From: Prevotella sp. UBA2711 | GTDB taxonomy: Bacteria; Bacteroidota; Bacteroidia; Bacteroidales; Bacteroidaceae | Length of the DNA stretch: 50,750 bases | NCBI GenBank assembly: GCA_002354095.1 | Contig: DEKX01000009.1 | Location: 1 to 50,750, forward strand | Direction: 5' to 3' | Shown: piece by piece, positions 43,201-50,750 of the stretch | Position numbering within the stretch: the stretch's first letter is position 1 | Layout of the letters: each line of letters begins with the position of its first letter | The notes under the pieces: model-generated | What the model saw: the letters and a program-made list of their open reading frames with translations, nothing else | The model's database searches: none | What the model was told of the DNA's origin: nothing | Made by a program: the position numbers and the translations under genes

Positions 43201-43438
43201 CGGCAGTTATCTGAAGATGAAGTATCTGACCATCGGCTATGATTGGAAGAGACCGCTTCGCTGGATAGAAAGTATGCGCATCACTTTGACAGCGAATAAT
43301 CTGTTTACTATCACCAAGTACAGCTGGTTTGACCCCGATGTCAATGCAGGTGGCGCCAATGCCGCTTGTCCTGGTGTTGACAGCTACTCATATCCATCTG
43401 CCCGTTCGTATGCGTTGGGAGTGAAGTTTGAGTTTTAA
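40238..43438 (+). CDS. SusC/RagA-type TonB-dependent outer-membrane transporter
   Basis: About 1,066 residues. Signal peptide (IIGCLLLLLTISIGIQAQ), a carboxypeptidase-like N-terminal domain (IKGRVMDGAMPGEPLIGASV), the TonB-interacting and plug region (MEEVVVVGYGTMKKRDLSGSV; RGANSF; LYIVDGIPFG) and a long beta barrel ending in an aromatic (GVKFEF). I start at ATG 40238, where the signal peptide begins; the longer frame starts inside the end of the previous gene. Together with SusD it imports oligosaccharides released at the surface, here probably manno-oligosaccharides. Confidence 0.95.
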   Translation: MRKKIIGCLLLLLTISIGIQAQTQIKGRVMDGAMPGEPLIGASVQIPGTSIGTVTDLDGHFSFTLPEGKIIIQISMIGYKTQVVNVKGKTDIEVTLQEDAKLMEEVVVVGYGTMKKRDLSGSVSQIKSDELMKGGAVDVAHGMQGKIAGVQVQQNDGSPGAGVSITVRGANSFTTSSQPLYIVDGIPFGTDPNGTPSSDANGGNNQQTSPLSMLNPNEIEKIEVLKDASATAIYGSRGANGVVIITTKKGHTGKPKVEFSATWTLQHIGKRVKMLSPYTYARYQNEAAGNSRNYEQGTQRNPYRGEWEYPYTGGAFVYSQGKYNPSPEDFLQPGLREDEYGNIDEVVGADWQDEIYQTGWQQEYSASVSGGSEQGWFAFSGSYTDQKGIIKNTGYKRYGLSMNISRHITNWLEIGTSQHFTHATTDFQRTNSENTGIIRSALIFPPTYGPHSETEQLDDLNWLAANPTNYVNGAKDQLKQISWFSSSYVEAKITPWLKFRQNLGLGYNDGHRGTYYDRHTQEGKSPNNGKAGKASNIWKSFTSESLLTLDKTYGIHKFNAVAGITFESGSGESESVTATNFPNDTMKDGDISLALDRPTINSSTTKTSLESFLARLNYTLLDKYLFTFSIRTDGSSAFAENNKWATFLSGAIAWRAIDEEFIKKLNIFSNLKFRMSYGETGNQGIGAYRTRTILQAANYPYNGTLSNGSAMIDWRGPTNPDLKWETTGQFDAGIDMGFMDNRLQLTIDYYYKKTRNLLQNVTIPSSSGFSQQLVNRGNVVNEGLEISLNYDILRNTALKWSLSANFALNRNRIGGLDGDQYATSLWSKADQVFLQRNGYPIGTLYGYVEDGFYNNISEVRSNKAYASLSDMEALRYVGEIKYRDINGDGQITEDDRTIIGDTNPDFTYGITNNLSWKNFSMSFMLQGSQGNDIFNYNLTDITMSNIGNVTVDAYNGRWTEATAKTASWPKATSGYTRSWLISNRYVENGSYLKMKYLTIGYDWKRPLRWIESMRITLTANNLFTITKYSWFDPDVNAGGANAACPGVDSYSYPSARSYALGVKFEF

Positions 43439-43458
43439 TCACAAAATACGGATCAATT

Positions 43459-45192
43459 ATGAGAATAAAGAATATCATATATGTCTTCTGCCTCGCATGC
43501 AGTCTGACTGCTTGCAACAGTTGGATAAAAGAAGATGTGGAGGGGCAGTTCACCGACGATAAAGTGGGTGACAACTCGGAAGCCGTGGCTTCATGGGTGA
43601 CAGGAACCTATAGCAAATGGATTTACGATATCTTCTGCTGGGGCTATTTCCCCAAAGTATTAGAGTTTGATGCCGACTATATTTCGGGACCCGACTGGTT
43701 ATTCGGTACCTTTGGTGCTGGTAATTTCCAGGGCGAAAGCGACGTAACTGATGCCCTATGGAAAGGATGCTATGGTTTAATAGCCCGTGCTAACAAGGCT
43801 GAACGCCAAATTCGGGCCATGCAGAATGTCAGCGACGACGTGCGCAACAATGCCATAGGCGAACTGAAATTCCAGAAAGCCTTTGCCTATTTCCTGATGG
43901 TGCGAGCTTATGGTGAACTGCCCATACAACCTGAGGAGGAAGGTGCCGACCAAAGTCAGCCCCGACAGCCGGTTCAGGCGGTTTACGATTACATCATCAA
44001 GAATCTGGAAGAGGCCGCCGACCTGATGTATCTCAATACCGATGCCAACTGGCAGGAAGGTCACGTCAGTGCAGGCAGTGCTGCAGGTTTATTGGCAAAA
44101 GTTTATGCAACCATGGCAGCAGCCGCCTTACCTGAAGGCACGGAGATTATCGTACGCTCTGGTGCACCTTATAGTGGTACGGGAAGCAGTCGTGTCTATG
44201 CGCCTTTGCAGACTTTCACTTTCAAGAAGCAGGCAATAGCCGGCTACGAGGCAATGGATGCTAAAACGCTATACACCAAAGCTGCAGAGTGGGCAGAGAA
44301 GGTAATTAAAGGCGAGTATGGCAGCTATGAACTGCTACCCTACTCTGCTCTTTGGAAAAAAGCCAATGCCACAGCATCTGAGTTTATGTTCTCCATCGGC
44401 AGTGTTAGTGGAGATGCTACTTACAAGACAGCCATCCATACACAATACGAAGGATACTATACAGCCCCAGGCTCCGGTTTCTTACAGAGTGGAGGCTGGG
44501 TAGGATGCAATCGTCACTGGTATGACCTCTTCGAGCATGATGATCTTCGCATTGTAGAGGGTGTAAAACACCGTTGGCGCAGCTATACGCAGAAAGAGAG
44601 CAATACGGGATTCTTCTATCCGCTCACCGACGAATATTCAATCATGGCGACTGGCCGCAATCTGGCTGGCGAATGGGTGGCAGACCCCTCAGGCATCTAT
44701 GCCGATGGTGTGAGCTACTACTATTCGCAGGATGCCCAATGCTTAGCCTTCACCACCAAGTATATGGATGTCACCAACGATGCCATCGAGAATGCCGACA
44801 GCAACTGGCCTTTCTTGCGCTATGCCGACGTGCTGCTCATCTATGCCGAGGCGCTCAACGAATTGGGCAAGGGCGACGATGCCATCAGTTATCTGAACAT
44901 GGTACGCCAGCGTTCCAATGCAACGGAGGGTACAGCCACCGAACTCAGCAGCCAGACGTTGCGTCGCAGTGCCATCATCGAGGAACGAGCCAAAGAGTTT
45001 GCCTGTGAGGCAGACCGCCGTTGGGACCTCCTGCGTTTCGGTATCTATCTGGATGCGATGAATGCCATTGGCGGAACCGATGATTCCGGTGTACTGAAGA
45101 ACCGACAGATGCGCAATTTGCTCTTCCCGCTTCCTGCGCAGGAACTGAATACCAACAAGACCATTACGAGCAATAATCCCGGATGGAACTAA
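43459..45192 (+). CDS. SusD/RagB-type surface glycan-binding lipoprotein
   Basis: 577 residues, lipobox LTAC (Cys19) followed by NSWIKEDVEG. The helical TPR-like fold of the family is indicated by LWKGCYGLIARANKAERQI near 100, FLRYADVLLIYAEALNELG and the C-terminal RRWDLLRFGIYLDAM. It forms the lid of the SusC barrel. It lies 20 bases after susC and before the third surface protein, the standard order. Confidence 0.95.
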   Translation: MRIKNIIYVFCLACSLTACNSWIKEDVEGQFTDDKVGDNSEAVASWVTGTYSKWIYDIFCWGYFPKVLEFDADYISGPDWLFGTFGAGNFQGESDVTDALWKGCYGLIARANKAERQIRAMQNVSDDVRNNAIGELKFQKAFAYFLMVRAYGELPIQPEEEGADQSQPRQPVQAVYDYIIKNLEEAADLMYLNTDANWQEGHVSAGSAAGLLAKVYATMAAAALPEGTEIIVRSGAPYSGTGSSRVYAPLQTFTFKKQAIAGYEAMDAKTLYTKAAEWAEKVIKGEYGSYELLPYSALWKKANATASEFMFSIGSVSGDATYKTAIHTQYEGYYTAPGSGFLQSGGWVGCNRHWYDLFEHDDLRIVEGVKHRWRSYTQKESNTGFFYPLTDEYSIMATGRNLAGEWVADPSGIYADGVSYYYSQDAQCLAFTTKYMDVTNDAIENADSNWPFLRYADVLLIYAEALNELGKGDDAISYLNMVRQRSNATEGTATELSSQTLRRSAIIEERAKEFACEADRRWDLLRFGIYLDAMNAIGGTDDSGVLKNRQMRNLLFPLPAQELNTNKTITSNNPGWN

Positions 45193-45213
45193 TAACCTAT
45201 AAAACGATAGAAG

Positions 45214-46380
45214 ATGAAAACAAAACACATAATCATATATGTATGGGCCATGCTGATAGCAGGTTGTAGCAATAACGTCAACTACGGCGATGACTACACT
45301 CCGAAAGAAGCCATTGCCAATGCAGGGCAACCCACTATCACTGCTATCTATGACGTGGCTGATACGGAACTGACGACTCCTCTCACTTCTGGTTACCCCG
45401 GACAGAACATCTGTATCGTAGGCGAAAACCTCAATTTCCTGAAGAGTCTGAAGTTCAACACCGTTGAGGCTGATGTATCAATCACCTATACCATGTCAAC
45501 AAAGGCGTATGTGCAGATACCTACAGAGTTTTCACATGAAACGGTAAATACCATCGAGTACACCACCGATATGGGAACTGTCACCTATGCTTTCCCCATC
45601 CTGTTGCCTGCACTGGGAGTCTATTCTCTCAGCAACGATTTTCAGGCAGCTGGTCAGGAGGTAACCATCTATGGTGCCAACTTCGACTATTACGGCTTTG
45701 GTGAGAAGGATACGCAGGCTGCCGTCCTCGTCAATGGTAAGCAAGTGTCGCTCCGTTTCGTTTCAGCCGATGCCCTACGGGTAGTCATTCCCGACGGAAC
45801 CCCCGATAACAGCACCATCAGTGTGCGTTGGCAAGATGGCGATGGCGAGACGAAGACCAAAACGCTGCCATTCCGTCCCACTACTACGATGCTTATTCAG
45901 GACATCACTCAGGTCAAGCCTGATAAGTATGTCACCCTGGAGACCGATGCCGATGTCACCAGTACCAAGAGCAATCTGGGTCGTCCCCACCTGCATTTCT
46001 CTGGCAACATCATGGCGTGGTCATGGATAGAACTTAATTTCTCTCAGACCGTTCCCGATATCTACGATCTGTCAGCCGTCAGCGACTACGAATTCGTGTT
46101 CGAGGTACTAACTGCCAACGAATGTCCTTTGGCATCCGAAGGCTATGAGTTTGCATGGAACAACGACTGGAACAACAGTTACAAGTGGAGTCCAAGCAAA
46201 TTGGACACCAAAGGCGAGTGGACTACTGTCCGTCTGCCATTGTCAGCTGTTGCTCCCAAGGGCTTTGGCGAGGCAGGTGCAGCCATGACTTTCAGCATTG
46301 GCTTCCAGCCTACCCGCGACTATTCAGCCGACTTCCGTCTTGGTAATTTCCGAATTCAAAAACGGATAGGAGAAATGTAA
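45214..46380 (+). CDS. Surface glycan-binding lipoprotein with IPT/TIG domains (SGBP-B-like)
   Basis: 388 residues, lipobox LIAGC (Cys16) followed by SNNVNYGDDY. IPT/TIG-type beta domains appear as GYPGQNICIVGENLNFL and AAGQEVTIYGANFDYYG. The C-terminal half (about 225-388; FSGNIMAWSWIELNF, YEFAWNNDWNN) resembles the glycan-binding domain of SGBP-B proteins. It lies at the SusE/F position directly after susD and probably captures the glycan at the cell surface. Confidence 0.85.
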   Translation: MKTKHIIIYVWAMLIAGCSNNVNYGDDYTPKEAIANAGQPTITAIYDVADTELTTPLTSGYPGQNICIVGENLNFLKSLKFNTVEADVSITYTMSTKAYVQIPTEFSHETVNTIEYTTDMGTVTYAFPILLPALGVYSLSNDFQAAGQEVTIYGANFDYYGFGEKDTQAAVLVNGKQVSLRFVSADALRVVIPDGTPDNSTISVRWQDGDGETKTKTLPFRPTTTMLIQDITQVKPDKYVTLETDADVTSTKSNLGRPHLHFSGNIMAWSWIELNFSQTVPDIYDLSAVSDYEFVFEVLTANECPLASEGYEFAWNNDWNNSYKWSPSKLDTKGEWTTVRLPLSAVAPKGFGEAGAAMTFSIGFQPTRDYSADFRLGNFRIQKRIGEM

Positions 46381-46388
46381 AGGAATAC

Positions 46389-46445
46389 GAGCCGTAATCT
46401 CGTTGGCAGTGAGCCGTAATCTCGTCGGCAGTGAGCCGTAATCTC
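46389..46445. repeat. Three 22-bp tandem repeats between the glycan-binding protein gene and the giant repeat gene
   Basis: GAGCCGTAATCTC starts at 46389, 46411 and 46433; full units read GAGCCGTAATCTCGTYGGCAGT. The third is cut after the core. Non-coding, 8 bases after the stop codon. Confidence 0.9.
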
Positions 46446-46520
46446 ACGCCCCCCGATCGGCAACCTCTCTTCAACAGAACGGTGATATATGAAATGAAGA
46501 ATAACTAAATATTAGACGAT

Positions 46521-49500
46521 ATGAAAAAGTTATTAACGATACTGATATTACTGCTGGCAGTAGCCTCCCAAAGCTGGGCTACTACGAAAGTTGAAACTAT
46601 CATATGGGAGTCAACCTATGATGGTGGAATTACGTTGGGGCATGACGTTGTTTCGACCTTAAGTGAAGGTGATATCCTTAATGTTTATATGACTCATACT
46701 GAAGCTGCCAGTTTAGGCTTTATGCATAAATACAAAGAAACAGAAAATTCATGGCCTGAATCTTCTTTTTCAAATAATGAGAATAATAAATGGCCTTGGC
46801 AGGAAGCTTCAACTGTAGTATACTCATATACACTAACATCTGATGATATTACTGCATTGAATGAGCATGACACCAGCATTATATGTATTTATCAAGATGG
46901 AAATAATAAAATATCTATTTCGAAGGTAACAGTTACAAAGGAAAAGTCAATTGACTTTAGTAATCTTGTAGCTGGAGATATTATTAGGATTATCCATAGT
47001 GCAGGTGATGGTAGTAAAACCTTGTCTGTTAAGACCGGTGAAACATCTCTCTATAATGCTGCACCAGCGGCAGATGCTACAACAACAGAATTTGAAGTAG
47101 AAGCAGGAAGCGTTGATGCCATTAAAACAAATGGTATTCAAGTTGAATCTGCGCTAACAGTTAGTGAAATTCAGTCTGAAAGTCCTGCAAACAGTACTAT
47201 TTGGCGATATTCCTCTTCTTCTTTTAACACAAAGACTGTTACTACTACTAATTTTGCCAATCTCAACAATATCGCTATTGGTAACAGAATAAAAATATCC
47301 ACAAACAAAGGTAATGATGTTTCTTTGACTGCGACTTTTAATAATGGTTCAGACATAAATGTTTGTGAAATAAATGATTGGGATGGTAGTAAGGAGATTG
47401 AAGTATCATCTGCAAATATCGAACATATTAAGTCAAATGGTCTATCTCTCACAGGTGCTAATATTGATTATACAACTATTGAATTAGTGACATGGGAAAA
47501 TTCAGGAACAATTAGTGCAAACAACTTCACTAGATTATGGAGTTCAACAGCAAATAGTGGCAATCCTAAACAAGTAACATTTAGTGAAACTTATGGAGTT
47601 GCTGGATGGGAGATTGGAGATACAAAATATAATGATGCAACAAGCATTACTGTGAATTTGGCAGAAACTCCTTCACAAACTATTAAAATGGTATTGGAGT
47701 ATGCAAACCTAAATGGTAAGGTATTGGAGAGTGAAACTACATTTAGTGGCACTTCTGCAAGTATTAATGTGCCTCAGTCTGATCTTCTGAAGCTAAGATG
47801 TCTTTATCTTAAAAGTCCAGATGCAACAACAACTATAACATTAGGTTCTGTTAGAATCCTAACACCTGCGTTAATAGATGCGAGCACATGTGTCTATGAG
47901 GTTGCAAATACTGTTGTTAGTTCTGCTGTAGCAGGAAACAAGATAAGAATTACTTATGAAAACATCTCTGAAGGAGATATGACCCTCCAGGTAGGAACTA
48001 CTGATGGAGGAACAGATATCCTTGCCTCGACAACAGTTACAGGAACAACTCAGGATATAGAAGTAACAGCTGACAATCTTAGCAATATTACAACTAATGG
48101 CCTATATTTGCGTGGTAGTAATATTAAAATTACTAATGTTGTGGTAAGTGAAACATCCCCTACACCAACAGGATTAACAGTGGTCAATAGTGATAACTCT
48201 ACATCACTGCCATTTGCATTAGGTTCAACAACAGGTAGTGATACAGATTGGAGCAAATATGTGACAGTTACAGCTGCTCAGTTCGCTGAGGCAAAGTCTG
48301 GTGATGTTATTACTGTAGGAGTCTCAGGTGTTGTCAGTGGTGCCCAGATTTCTTTGAAAGATATGAGTAATGGTTGGCCTGCACTTGAAGAGAGTACACA
48401 ATATCCAAGTGTAGGGACTACGGCTACATCCTATACCTATACTTTGACTGCTACATCGGCAGCAAAGTTGAAAGCCACAGGTCTTGTGGTCAGTGGTCAC
48501 GACCTGACTATCAGTAGCCTGATTTTAACCCCGTCCGAAACAGATGTAACTCAGTATTCGCTGACCATCAATAGTGCAGAGAATGGCAATATCACTGCCT
48601 ATCCCGCAAGTTCTGATGGAAAATATGATTCAGGAGCCCAAGTTACGTTGACGGCTACACCTGCAAGTGGTTATGAGTTCTCAAAATGGAGTGATGGAAC
48701 AAATGAATTAGAGGCAGAGACTGATGGTTCTTTGAAGGTAACGATGAATGAGAACAAGTCTGTAACTGCAATATTTGTAGAAGCTGCTCCTATTACAAAG
48801 TATGCTGTTACCATAGACGAAGTAATTGGTGGTACAATATCTGTTAAGAATGGTGAAACACCAGTTAACTCTGGAGATGAGGTAGATGCAAATACCGAAC
48901 TAACTTTGACGGCTGAGCCTGATGGTACCCATAATTTTAGTAATTGGGTAATAACGACAGGAGAATCTACTGATGAGACAAAGACCAGTACTTCTGCTAC
49001 ATATACGGTAAATAGTAATGTAACTATTGGCGCAACTTTCATCTCTGCTTCACTGCCTGTGATTAACAGTGATGAGACTACAACCCTGCCTTTCGCTCTG
49101 GCTTCAAATTGGAGTTCTACTATCAAGGTTGAAAAGAGCAATTTCACAGATGCAAAGGCTGGCGACGTGATAACGATATCAGTAAGCAATGTAGGTAATG
49201 GTGCACAGATATCCCTAAAGGACAACAGCACGGGCTGGCCTGCTCTGGAGGAAAATACTCAGTATCCTTCTGTTGCTACTACAGATACAGAATACTCTTA
49301 CACGTTGACAGCCACAACAGCAGCTAAACTGAGAGCCAATGACTTCATTATCGGAGGTCACGACTTAACAGTTACAGCAGTTATCTACACTCCTGCTGAG
49401 GGAAGTGCTACTCGTGTAGCCTTGACTGTAACTCCGCCTGAAACTTCTGTCGGATCAATTACAGTTTATCCAGCCACTTCAGACAATGAATATGAGGCAG

Positions 49501-50750
49501 GTGCACAGGTGGTGCTGACAGCTAATCCTACTGATGGTTATCACTTCGTTAAGTGGAGCAATGATGAGACTGACAACCCCTATACCTATACAGTATCCGA
49601 GGCTGCTACTATCAGTGCTGTCCTTCAAGCTGATGCCATATTCGACGAGGAAGGTAAGGCAGACCTTTCCAAGTTTGTGGCAGGAGATGAAGCAACCTAC
49701 AGTTATGCAGAGAATAAGGGAACTATAACGACCACAGGAGAATATAAGGGAATCTATGTTAACTTGTCGGAAAACCAATACGTACAGGGTACAAAGGTGA
49801 AGGTGAAGTTTGAGGAATCGACTACCGCACAGGTTCATATCACCTACTCTGATGGAGTATGGGATAATGGTACCCAACAGGGTGGAACTGGAACTGAGAT
49901 CATTGTTCCTGTAGACAACAGCAAGCAGATCAGTCAGATATACGTGCAGCTTGCAGAGGCTAATGCTACAGCAAACGTGACGGAGGTATCTATCAGCAGC
50001 ACTTATACGCTAACCACTTCGGCTACGAATGGTTCTATTACTGTTAAGCAAGGAGACAACGAAACTACTGAAACTGAGTTTGCTCCCAACACAATACTGA
50101 CACTCACCGCCTCAGCTGACGAAGGTTACACCTTCTCGAAATGGACAGATGGAGAGAACGAATTGGAGGCTGAGACAGATGGATCTCTTAAAGTTACAAT
50201 AAATAACGATGTAACTGTTACAGCGGTCTTTGATGCCACTCCTGTCTTCGACGAGAACGGCAAGATGGATTTGTCGAAGTTCGTTTCTGATGGCATAGCA
50301 GGCTATAGCTATGCCGATGGTAAGGGTACGATAACGACGGGCGAGGACCAGACCTATAAGGGCGTGGTTGTGAATCTGTCTGAAAGTGACTACGTCAAGG
50401 GAACAAAGATGATATTCAAGTTCCAAGATGAGACCAATGCTCAGATTCACGTCAACTATGCAGGTGAAGAGTGGGCTGACGGTGCTCAGGTTGCTACTAC
50501 TGGAACGGAGATTGTCGTACCACTCGATGCTACAAAGGACGTTAATCGCATTGACATCCAGATTGTGACAGCCAACACCACTGCCGTATTGACTGAGGTG
50601 TCCATCAGCAGCACTTATACGCTAACAACCTCGGCTACAAATGGTTCTATTACTGTTAAGCAAGGAGACAACGAAACTACTGAAACAGAGTTTGCTCCTA
50701 ATACAGAACTGACACTCACCGCCGCAGCTGACGAAGGTTACACCTTCTCG
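46521..50750 (+). CDS. Giant secreted repeat protein, partial (C-terminus beyond window)
   Basis: An open frame of 1,410 codons with no stop before the right edge. A signal peptide (LLTILILLLAVASQSWA) is followed by a domain of the type found in the locus sensor (GDILNVYMT near residue 50). Further copies lie near 560-670 (GDVITVGVS, GLVVSGHDLTISSLIL) and 850-955 (GDVITISVS, IIGGHDLTVTAVI). InlB B-repeat/Flg_new-type units (VTLTATPASGYEFSKWSDG) recur from about 680. The last part is built of 612-bp (204-residue) repeats still running at the edge. Residues up to about 530 are encoded by visibly more AT-rich codons. Likely a long surface glycan-binding or adhesive fibre; its sorting tail is not visible. 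Confidence 0.8.
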   Translation, partial: MKKLLTILILLLAVASQSWATTKVETIIWESTYDGGITLGHDVVSTLSEGDILNVYMTHTEAASLGFMHKYKETENSWPESSFSNNENNKWPWQEASTVVYSYTLTSDDITALNEHDTSIICIYQDGNNKISISKVTVTKEKSIDFSNLVAGDIIRIIHSAGDGSKTLSVKTGETSLYNAAPAADATTTEFEVEAGSVDAIKTNGIQVESALTVSEIQSESPANSTIWRYSSSSFNTKTVTTTNFANLNNIAIGNRIKISTNKGNDVSLTATFNNGSDINVCEINDWDGSKEIEVSSANIEHIKSNGLSLTGANIDYTTIELVTWENSGTISANNFTRLWSSTANSGNPKQVTFSETYGVAGWEIGDTKYNDATSITVNLAETPSQTIKMVLEYANLNGKVLESETTFSGTSASINVPQSDLLKLRCLYLKSPDATTTITLGSVRILTPALIDASTCVYEVANTVVSSAVAGNKIRITYENISEGDMTLQVGTTDGGTDILASTTVTGTTQDIEVTADNLSNITTNGLYLRGSNIKITNVVVSETSPTPTGLTVVNSDNSTSLPFALGSTTGSDTDWSKYVTVTAAQFAEAKSGDVITVGVSGVVSGAQISLKDMSNGWPALEESTQYPSVGTTATSYTYTLTATSAAKLKATGLVVSGHDLTISSLILTPSETDVTQYSLTINSAENGNITAYPASSDGKYDSGAQVTLTATPASGYEFSKWSDGTNELEAETDGSLKVTMNENKSVTAIFVEAAPITKYAVTIDEVIGGTISVKNGETPVNSGDEVDANTELTLTAEPDGTHNFSNWVITTGESTDETKTSTSATYTVNSNVTIGATFISASLPVINSDETTTLPFALASNWSSTIKVEKSNFTDAKAGDVITISVSNVGNGAQISLKDNSTGWPALEENTQYPSVATTDTEYSYTLTATTAAKLRANDFIIGGHDLTVTAVIYTPAEGSATRVALTVTPPETSVGSITVYPATSDNEYEAGAQVVLTANPTDGYHFVKWSNDETDNPYTYTVSEAATISAVLQADAIFDEEGKADLSKFVAGDEATYSYAENKGTITTTGEYKGIYVNLSENQYVQGTKVKVKFEESTTAQVHITYSDGVWDNGTQQGGTGTEIIVPVDNSKQISQIYVQLAEANATANVTEVSISSTYTLTTSATNGSITVKQGDNETTETEFAPNTILTLTASADEGYTFSKWTDGENELEAETDGSLKVTINNDVTVTAVFDATPVFDENGKMDLSKFVSDGIAGYSYADGKGTITTGEDQTYKGVVVNLSESDYVKGTKMIFKFQDETNAQIHVNYAGEEWADGAQVATTGTEIVVPLDATKDVNRIDIQIVTANTTAVLTEVSISSTYTLTTSATNGSITVKQGDNETTETEFAPNTELTLTAAADEGYTFS
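49992..50750 (+). repeat. 612-bp direct repeat in the giant gene (second copy cut by edge)
   Basis: The sequence from 49992 recurs from 50604, a shift of 612 bp, with only scattered substitutions over the about 147 bases visible. The intervening 204-residue unit pairs a B-repeat with a DLSKF...KGTITT domain already seen once at about 49640-49990 in more diverged form. Confidence 0.9.

Noticed and set aside
46389..46445. The 22-bp triplet as a CRISPR or as part of the 14.8-17.6 kb element
   Set aside because: There are no spacers, and the sequence is unrelated to the TTCCC/GGGAA iterons despite the same period.

Overview
The window looks like a chromosomal segment of a Prevotella-type member of the Bacteroidales. 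Grounds seen in the sequence: many Bacteroidota-type promoters (TAnnTTTG, often with TTTG about 20 bases upstream), a SusC/SusD outer-membrane pair, secreted proteins with Prevotella-style C-terminal sorting tails, membrane-anchored one-component regulators, and an AmgK-RapZ fusion gene. The genus is inferred, not proven.

Layout. 1-14,320 is housekeeping: gap (cut by the left edge), mscL, a SulP transporter, a leftward operon amgK/rapZ fusion - murU-like - guaA, an apparent free-standing small RNA unit, groES-groEL, then sppA, lpxK, a purine nucleoside phosphorylase, thiL and tRNA-Phe. A small secreted Cys/Lys-rich repeat protein follows. 14,767-17,563 is a compact unit bounded by near-identical inverted repeats of about 112-123 bp. 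It carries a DUF6078-type gene and a VirE/VapE-type ATPase gene, and between them six 22-bp palindromic iterons. No transposase or integrase is visible. The outer half of the terminal repeat occurs a third time at 30,858-30,909, so the 13 kb between holds a membrane LytTR regulator with a divergent pair of very large secreted proteins (1,380 and 2,196 residues). A 9-bp direct repeat with 12-bp spacer upstream of the pair is a good candidate LytTR site.

31,140-36,342: type II pantothenate kinase, MgtC family protein, then tatA-tatC followed by a membrane polyferredoxin and a twin-arginine lipoprotein aldo/keto reductase. This looks like an export machine next to its own redox clients.

36,461 to the right edge is a polysaccharide utilisation locus, probably for beta-mannan: membrane AraC-type sensor, small AraC-type regulator, GH26 mannanase lipoprotein, a secreted three-domain protein, SusC, SusD, a surface glycan-binding lipoprotein and an open-ended giant repeat protein. 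One approximately 110-residue domain appears in the sensor's periplasmic part, three times in the secreted protein and at least three times in the giant protein, suggesting that sensing and capture use the same fold.

Best candidates for something undescribed: the ITR/iteron/VirE unit with its third end, and the domain shared by sensor and surface proteins.
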